A stretch of 64,000 nt of DNA from Gonatopus flavifemur (taxonomy: Eukaryota > Arthropoda > Insecta > Hymenoptera > Dryinidae): the NCBI GenBank assembly GCA_018340375.1, contig JAFFJZ010000002.1, positions 14,526,001-14,590,000 on the forward strand, given 5' to 3'. Positions 13,701 to 22,700 of this stretch are shown here, one piece after another. The position numbers and the translations under genes are program-made. The number at the start of each line of letters is the position of its first letter. Position 1 is the first letter of the stretch. Below the pieces are notes generated by a model, which saw only the letters and a list, made by a program, of their open reading frames with translations, did not search any database and was not told where the DNA came from.

Positions 13701-16700
13701 GGATCTTTTGATGGAAATTTCATCATAACGTTAAAAGCATCATCATTATTGTTTTTAGATTCAATACAAAATAGTAAAATTCTCCTCACATGGAGAATTT
13801 TTTCACTTTTCACTTCATTCATCTCTGAGCTTCTTCACTTCTATCCATTTCGAGAGAGTTTACCATACATCTTCTATAATCCATGGGGATATTCGAGTAA
13901 AGGGAGGGAAATCTCTCCAGTATTTCACTCGAATTTTCGAGATGATCAAGAAAGTTTCCTTGCCAGTTATATGAATCAGTAAACTCCTTGAAAGCCACGA
14001 ATGTTTCCTTATAACGGTGAAAGCAAGAAATGTACGATATTAAATTGGTGTTATCAAACACTTGTCAACACTTGGTATTTCCTCAATTAATTTTTCATTA
14101 TCGGAGATTTCTGAAATCCAACTAAAAGGTCGAGGAGAGAAAAGGTTTATTCAAGGCCTCAGTTTTTTGCAGCTCCAAGTGTTTCATGACTCCTTCAAAA
14201 CCAAATATTGCGAATATAGATTTTCATATTATGACTGTAATTGTTACATACAATTAATCAAGGGATCGTTCGATAACATAGTTGTTCGGAAGAGTGTTTG
14301 ACCGAACTATTATCTAGTGTTCCAAAGGGAGTGAAATGGCATGTTATATCAACATTTTACACTGAAAACGCAGTCTATTCCAGCCAAACAAAATGTTGGT
14401 TCAAATGAACGCAAAGAAACTTTTTGCTTGACTGGAATGAAATTTATTTGTCTGTCAGAAACTTTTAATTGTCGTGAACCAAATTTTGTTCATCCCAAAT
14501 AAATTTTATTTCAGCCCACCAAGAAGTTTCTTTGCGTTCATTTCAACCAAAATTGCGTTTGGCTGAAGCAAACATTTTCTCAGTGTGATATAATCACCAC
14601 GCATATAGAAATTTACAATTGGCGCTAGCATGGTACAACATAGATAAAGTATGGCCGAGGCTTGGCAACCAAGCATGGCGCAAACCTGGAATGATAACAT
14701 CATTTTATGATTTACCTACGTGTTTTTCCAATGAAGTGCCATCATCGATAAAACAATGGCAAGAAATATACCATCATCGATAAAAAATTGGAAATTTTGT
14801 TTCTCAATGCTGCGCCAATGATCAAAGTAAAAAATTTTTAACCTAGAAATATATAAAAAGGATCCGCATTCCGCAATTTCTGACATATGTTGTTTAAAGT
14901 CTTATTTGTTTTCCCCTCATTTGTTGATGAACAACTCGGCGTCTTTTGTCGGTAAATTTTGCCATGAGAAGTAAACACAATGTAGCTCAGCAGTAAGAGT
15001 CCTCTGGTGTGACTCATAGTAAAGAGTTCTTCCAAAGACTTACTTAAGCCTTATATTTTCTTCCTATACGCGTTCCACCACTCGCGAGAAACACTTGATT
15101 AGTAACATGGCAAAAATATTATGTAGGTTGTCAATATTGAGCCATGCTATTACCAATGATCGCAGCTACATAGGAAGCTAATTTCTACCGAAACTAGGCC
15201 AAAGTTTGGGGCAATATTGAACCACATTTTGAATGATCCTGGCGTTGAATGGAATCTATCGTTTGGTCAATGTTGGGCCAAGGATGAGCCAAGCAAGAGC
15301 CAAGCTTGGCACAATTGTGCCACAATAATAGGTTGACAAACGAAATCCGTCGAACACCGACATCGGTGGAACATTTTATTTATTGTTAATCACCATTGAA
15401 CATTTATAGATTGCCAAGCCTTGTCTGTCAACATTGCGCCAAGCTATATTTTTGTATGGGCAGATGAACCTACGATACCCGGCAAATTCAACACTCACAT
15501 CTAAGAGTAGTTTTTCTTCAGCGGATTGTTACACTTTTGCGTGACATGTTGCAGTTTGACTGACGTAGCGCATTGTCTCATCAATTTTCATAGCATACTA
15601 ACTTGTTTTTGCACAAGGACTAATTGTACGAAAGAGGAAAGCGTGCCCTACAGGGGTTCATCTGAACGCTTAATTGAAAGTACACCCTGCACTGAGGAGA
15701 AAAAACTTGTAAAATTTACATCTCATTGAGTAAATATATGCAGTGTCGAACTGGCTTGTATCAAGGCCCCGGCTGGAAATTATTTCGGGCCCCCTAGACA
15801 GGGCATACTCTTAGAACACGGAGAAAAAGGAATTCGCTGTGGCAGCGAAATCTACTTTTGCTGAGTTCCTTTTGCCAGAGCAGCAAATTTTTGGCTGTGA
15901 CAGCAAACTATTTGCTGTTCCAGCAATCTTGTTAGCTGCGACAGCGAATTTTAGCTTGCTATCCCAGCAAAATTTGTTTGCTATTCTGTACATAATACTG
16001 AAAATTTGCTGGTGGAGCAAACATTTTCTGCTGCCACAGCTAAAAAATTGCTGTCGTAGCTAACACGATTGCTGTTATAGCAAATTTTTAGCTAGGTCAG
16101 CAAAAAATTTTGCTATTCTATATATAATACCTCGATTTGCTGCGTCAGCAAATTTTTTCTCTCCGTGAAAAATCAAGATTTCATCATAATTCCTACAAAA
16201 AAACAGAAAACTGAAAACTGTGAAAGTGACCACAATTTCAGTCGATTTTACAACAACGAATATTAAATATACCACAGCTGATGTGAAATATACCATACCT
16301 GATGTGCGTATTACATTCCTCGCGGTAAAATCAACTAAAATTGTAGTAGCTCGAATTACATTTTTGAATCGTCCATACATTTACTTAACAAGAGGTAAAT
16401 TTTACAACTTTTTTTTTCGCGGTGTGGGTCTGAACTTTGGAGTGATTCTTCTCCACAATTTCTACTAGCGACTTCTTTCTTATATTCATTCACCACCGAG
16501 GTTGTTTATGAATAATTCTATAATATATCGAGGAATATGTGAATTGATATCAAGGAGAGCTTGAATAAATAACAAATAAAGTGTATTCTACAATTTAGAA
16601 CTGTTATTGTTGAAATTTTTCTTCTAAAGTCAGGAATTATCTTCCTCACTGCTCTGTCTGGAACCGATTCAGGGAAATATGTTTCATGAATATTGATGGA

Positions 16701-19700
16701 TCATCATATTCTGTAAACCCGAATCAGTTTTAGGAACTGAGAATCAGTGAAATTTCAATTAGGGCTTCCGCTAGTAAAATAAGTGAATTTCCACCGATTC
16801 TCAGTATATTTTAATGAATCAGATTCATTCGATGTCATTCAATTCTTGCGGCTCCTGTATGGATGATTTTTCAATTACGGATATGTTTTACAGGATCTCC
16901 TTGGCGTGACAAAATCTCCTTGGCCATACTCGAACTACAAGAGAAGGGTGAGATACAAATGTTATACGATAAATGGTGGAAAAGCCCCGGAGATACTTGC
17001 TTGAGAGCAGAAAAAGGAAAGGAGAGCAAAGCAAACGCATTAGGAGTAGATAATATAGGTACATCATTTTATTCTCCATTCATTATACTAAGTAATTGTT
17101 TTATAAATATTCGAAGATATCATGTAGAATATACTGCCCTAAAATGTATGTACAATGGGACCCATACTGGGCCAGCATGGGCTAAAATAAGGCGAAAAAA
17201 GGATACACGTTGGGGTGTGAAAAACATCATTGTACAATTTTCTCCTCAAAAATGATGAAAATAAAGTTTCTCCATGAATAAGAAGATTTTCTCCCGATTT
17301 GGTGGCATTTAGAAAATTCAACACCCGAAAGACAGAAAAGTCCCTTATTTCTGATGGACAAAAGGAAACGGGATTCTCTATTCACGTAAAGAAAAACTTT
17401 TTCATAATTTTCACAGTGTATTTATTTCAAATAATCTGGAATAATCACTCGAACCACATTGAATTCCACGTTAAATCTGTCATATTTCACTCTGAAAATC
17501 ATTATTTTTTTTTGGAGCTTGTTCTTCTCACGTCATAAAAATTCAGTTACATTGAAAACTGTATGCAGTAGACATTTTTGTAAGAAAGTTGATCAATTAA
17601 CATCTACTTTTCAACATTTTACGATAATTTAGTTCAAATTTGCGATGAACGTATTTACTCAGCGTTTGACGACTTCAGTCATCGTTTGAAGTTAATTATG
17701 AAGAAAAATAAATTCTCATCCCCAGCAGAGCTAATTATACCGATATTTCAATACTTACTTTGAGTATCTCAGAATCCATTACAAAGAAGATTCGAGAAGA
17801 AGTAAAATAAAAAAGATTTTGATGTGAGAAAAAGTTACTGTTCTTTTACGAAAAGAAATGATCCCACTCGCATCTCTATAAATCAAAGAAAAGAAAGAAA
17901 AATAACATTTAAAATACAAATTTGAAATCGAATAGCACATCCACGTGTATCGTTGTATTACTTCGACATGAACAACTTTCATCGTGCATAATATAGTGTA
18001 TCATTTTTCATTCGATCGTAAGTCTTTCCTGCCAGGAGTGATTAAAGTATATAGAGCACGTGTGAATTTCCAATTTTCCTACACCTGTGCCCGTTAACTT
18101 CGTTCATTATCGTTCAATGTATTTTAGGTGGTGTATTCGTCGTTTTACTTTGCGGGCTTGCGTTCGCGGTGCTGATTGCAATTTTCGAATTCTGTTACAA
18201 TTCGAGGAGAACTTCTGCGGGAGAACGGGTGAGTTAACTCTTCAAAATCATCTCTAGAAGTAAACTTTAAATAAGCCCTTGGACAAATACTAATTATTTC
18301 ATATCAATTCTCTGGCAGTGGAATTACATTGACGAGGGATACGTTGGCTGAACTTTCGCTCATTGATTTTCTTGAGGTTAATTCGCTACCTTATGAGGAG
18401 AAATAGAAATTTAGGTGCTCTCGCGGGATTTGTGAATTTGAATGATCGAATCGTCAGAATAGTATCGTATGTTTACTCAAAACGATGGAGGATAGAAATT
18501 CAAGGGGGTTGTGCTTATTCCGCTTGGAATTTTTTATGGAAAAGTGTTTGAAAAATTAATAGTTTTCGATGATTGTTTTGAATCGCAGTATTGATTTTTA
18601 ATTATCAATAGTGTATGCAGTATGAAAGTAAGTTACAAGGAATTATGAAAAATAACCCGTTTCATTGAGAACTATTGGAAATCATCACTGTCGAGAAGTT
18701 ATATTGTTATTCCAAGCCCTAAACGGTATTGAAAACTATACAGGATCGATAAGAAATTAGCGATTCGAAATACTCATTGAAAATTATTTATATTTCATAG
18801 CGAATCGCAATGTTTTCTGTAGTGAACTGTAATTTTCCATGGAAAATTTTAAGCAGGGAAGTGTGTAAGATACACACAGTATATTCTGAGATATATACCG
18901 TGTAGTGTGAAAATACTGACTCATTTTAAAGAATAGTCGCTCGGGAGTATTATCTTCCAAACTTTGTTCATGAATTACAAATTATAATTCTCGTCAGGAA
19001 TGATTCTTTGATAGATAACTGCTTTGTTTCTAATTCAGAGGTCCATGAAACAAATAAGAACATTCAACAATGATGCTTCAAACAATTTTTCGTGACTATG
19101 GCCATCAATTCTAATTCTTACAAAAAGTAAGAAGAATATCTCTTGAATCGAAAACACGAATCACTTATATTTGTTGGAGGAAAAATTCAGACTAAAATCT
19201 TAAAAAAGTCCTATTTTTGTCCACAATATTCACGAGTGACGACAAGATCGGGATAAAATCAGTCTCAAAATCAAATAGGAGGACAAAAACCGTTGAAATT
19301 TTTCCCTGTGGAGATGAAGACAACATGCAAAACTTGTCGGAAAATGTTACATAAGACGTCTCTCACATATCTACACGGAGAAAAATAAAGTTTAGAAAAT
19401 TACTACGTTCCTACTAAATTGGCAAGATACGAGAGAATATGACGGTGATTGTTACACAGTGTAGTAAAAATCTGTACTTGATCATCTGTAATAACGTTGC
19501 ATGCTCATGCTAAAGAGTGTCAGGCAAACCATTCATTTTTACTAGATTGTCTATCAATAAAAGTAGTATTTTGCCAAATTAGTAGAAAATGTAGTAATCT
19601 TCTAAACTTCATTTTTCTCCGTGTATTAAATATTTGAGAGAAACGTCAAATGCAACATTTTCCGACAAGTTTTAGACGTTGTGTTTGTTGCGCAGTTTAC

Positions 19701-22700
19701 ACCATATCAAAACATATCGTTATGAAGTTATGTAGATAAATAAATCGTACATAGCTCATCAACTTTTTTCATTCAGAAAAGTACGGCATAAGTTTTCAAT
19801 TGAAATGATTACTTTGTGGAAAAGTAATTTGTAGTTTGTCTTTGATTTAAATCCCTCCACCATATTCGAAATATCAATAGAAAATGTTCACATACTATTC
19901 CTAAATACAATCAATCTCAAGTATTCTGCAGGAAGGAATTCGATTGGTAGACATCTGATAATGAATTATCTGTAAACAAGAAGCACGCGAAACTGCAGTA
20001 AGCTAAGCGAATCTGGCTTTCTGCATTTCGAAAAGGTCACGTTTCATAACGATAGTCTTCATTCGATCAACTCTGTAGCAATGAGCAATTTGGTATACGA
20101 TGGTTGTGGAATCCTAACGATGGAATCAACTCAAAACCTTCTTGTAATTTTTTCAAATATGTACACAGCAATAAACTCTACGAGAAGGAATTTGTTTCTT
20201 TTCCCTTTTCACGTAAGAGGTGAAATAAGGAATCTGAAATTGATGGAAAATCGATGTTCTTGTTATTCCTGATTCTCTGACTTTTTGCATAACTTGCCCT
20301 AGAATTGGCACGATTCGTTATATTCTGGCCCGAAAGTTAGAGACGTTAGGAAACATTTTTCTTATCGAATTTCGTTTTAGGAAAACTACTCATTCTCGCA
20401 TTCAAAACCAAATGTTCCACACAGCATTTCAGTTCTAAAAGATATCTCAAGTCGAACATAAGAAGTCTTATGCAACATGAAAAGATATCTTTGAGAGATC
20501 TACCAGGTGGGCTGAAAAGTTCGTAGGCTGATATACAGATGGCGTTATTAGGGGCAAATCCACATGATTGTCAGTTAGTACTAACCTTAACTAGACACGA
20601 GTAAAAATGTTTCAACTGTCCGACCGTTGGTTTGCGAGATACAGCATTGAAAGTAAATTAACTTTTGTTAATGTTGGAAAAATGAATAAGAAAGAATTCC
20701 GTGTGTTGATTAAACATTGCTTTTTGATGAAGAAAAATACGTTTGAAGCCAAAGCATGGCTCGATAAACGTTATTCGGACTGTGCGCCAGGAAAATCAAC
20801 GGTGGAAGAGTGGTTTGCAAAGTTTAAACGAGGTGATATGAGCATTGAAGACGATGAACGCAGTGGACGTCCGAAAGAGGCTGTCATCGATGAAGACATC
20901 AAAAAAGTGCACAAAGTTCTTTTGAATGATCGAAAAATCCGACTCAAACCCGGATGAACCCAATAAACATTTTCTATGGAAGTCTTCTGGACACTCTAGA
21001 TATCTAACAGAGATCTAAAAGATGTCTTATGCACAAATTTTAGATATGTTTTAGATGTCTTCTCCAAGATGTCTTTTAGATTTCTAAAAGATGTCTTTCT
21101 GCAAGATGCTTAAACATATCTAAATTTGTTGCATAAGAGACATCTTTTTCTCTTTAGATATCTTTTTAGAGATTGATCCAAAAGAAAAAAAAAATGGAAA
21201 TTTCCGGGATTCCATCCGGGTGTATCCGGGCGCGTATACGGGTTTTGCGGTGATTCTTTATGCGGTTCCATCTGGATCCTATCCAAGTTTTGGGACAAGA
21301 TATTTTTTGGAATCCCAAATAAAACCCGAACAAGGAGACGAATGAATTCTGTCCAAATTTCGTGTAGAGTCTCGAAAAATATTCAGTATTAAAATCCGGG
21401 TAGGGTCCGGATGAAACCGGATGAAGAATCACCGCAAAAACCGTATATGCGCCCGGATACACTCGGATGGAATCCCGGAAATTTCATCCAGGGTGTGAGT
21501 CGGGTTCCCATCCGGGTTTGAGCCGGGTTCCCATCCAGTTTTTTTACCAGGGATAACTAAGACCCTGAACATATCCAAAGAACGTGTTGGTTTTATTTTA
21601 AAAGAACATTTGAACATGCGAAATGGGTGCCACGCTTGTTGACTCTTGATCAAAAACAACAACGAGTCGATGATTCTGAGCACTCTTTGGAGATAATTAA
21701 CCGCAATAAAGCCTAGTTTTTTCGTCGATACATCACAATGGATGAAACATGGATTCATCACTACACTCCAGAAGGCAATCGACAGTCAGCCGAGTGGACT
21801 GAACGAGGTGAACCGCATCCGAAGCGTGCAAAAACGCAGCAGTCAGCTGGTAAGGTTATGGCATCTGTTTTCTGGGGTGCGTAGGGTATTATATTTATCG
21901 ATTACCTTAAAAAGGGTCAGACGATAAACAGCGACTACTACATCGAGTTATTGGATCAATTGAAGTTCTGTTTCATCAAGATAACGCACCTTGCCACAAA
22001 TCAATCAAAACAATGGCAAAATTGCACGAGTTAGGCTTCGAATTACTTCCCCGTCCACCTTATTCACCAGATCTGGCCCCCAGCGACTTTTTTCTGTTCG
22101 CAGACTTGAAGAGAATGCTCGGTGGAAAAAAATTAAGGTCTAATGAACAGGTGATCGCCGAAACTAAAGCGCATTTTGAAGGTAAAGAGAAATCTTATTA
22201 TCAAAATGGCATCGAAAAAATTCGCTGTATCTCCCTCGAAGGGAACTATATTGAATGAAAAAAATTGAATCTTACCAAAAAAATGTGTTTTACTATGTTA
22301 GCCTACGAACTTTTCAGCCCACCTGGTAAAACAGTTCTTACTTTTAAAAGATTTCTATAAGATGTCTAAAAGATATACTCTCGGAAGACAAGTGTTAGGT
22401 CTTCTAAAAGGTATCTTTTAGATGTCTTTTAGAAGTAAGAACTGTTTGAGACATCTTAAGGATATCTTTTAATGTTGCATAAGACTTCTTAGATCTTTCT
22501 GAACAGTTCCTCAAAATATCTTGAAGACTAATGGTGTGCGAGTAGTGATTTTTTCGAGTCGAGTCGAGTACTCGAAACTTTTGCGAGTATCTGGTAGCTT
22601 TTCGAGTACTCGAAAAGTATATAATATATATGAATATAATCTATATGTGATAGTGGATAATGATCCCTTATGTTCTCTAAGAATATTTTACGCTTTGCAA

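Larger units (their letters stand above)
20503..22326 (+). mobile_element. Mariner transposon 2 with a nested insertion
   Basis: Perfect 27-base terminal inverted repeats (ccaggtgggctgaaaagttc at the left end) flanked by TA at 20501-20502 and 22327-22328. The 1824-bp length is some 550 bases over a normal mariner because another element sits inside, about 20949-21550. The near-perfect ends suggest a younger insertion than element 1. It lies in the intron before the receptor tail exon, inside an older hairpin element. Confidence 0.93.
20430..22510. repeat. Hairpin element with AGATGTCTT words, split by mariner 2
   Basis: The left arm before the mariner (aagtcttatgcaacatgaaa) pairs with the right arm around 22465-22490 (atgttgcataagacttctta). 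A smaller hairpin in the right arm pairs 22331-22345 with 22430-22445 (acagttcttact and its complement). The mariner inserted at a TA inside the loop. Confidence 0.7.

Noticed and set aside
14600..15440. CRISPR-like or satellite array of GCCAAG words
   Set aside because: Spacing and sequence are irregular and the words are self-complementary in both orientations; a eukaryotic dispersed element fits better.
15526..15729. 67-codon plus frame between repeats
   Set aside because: No conserved motif; lies between two repeat elements in an intron.
21166..21761. 98- and 110-codon minus-strand frames inside mariner 2
   Set aside because: They run through the nested CCCGGAT-word palindrome, where any frame tends to stay open on both strands.
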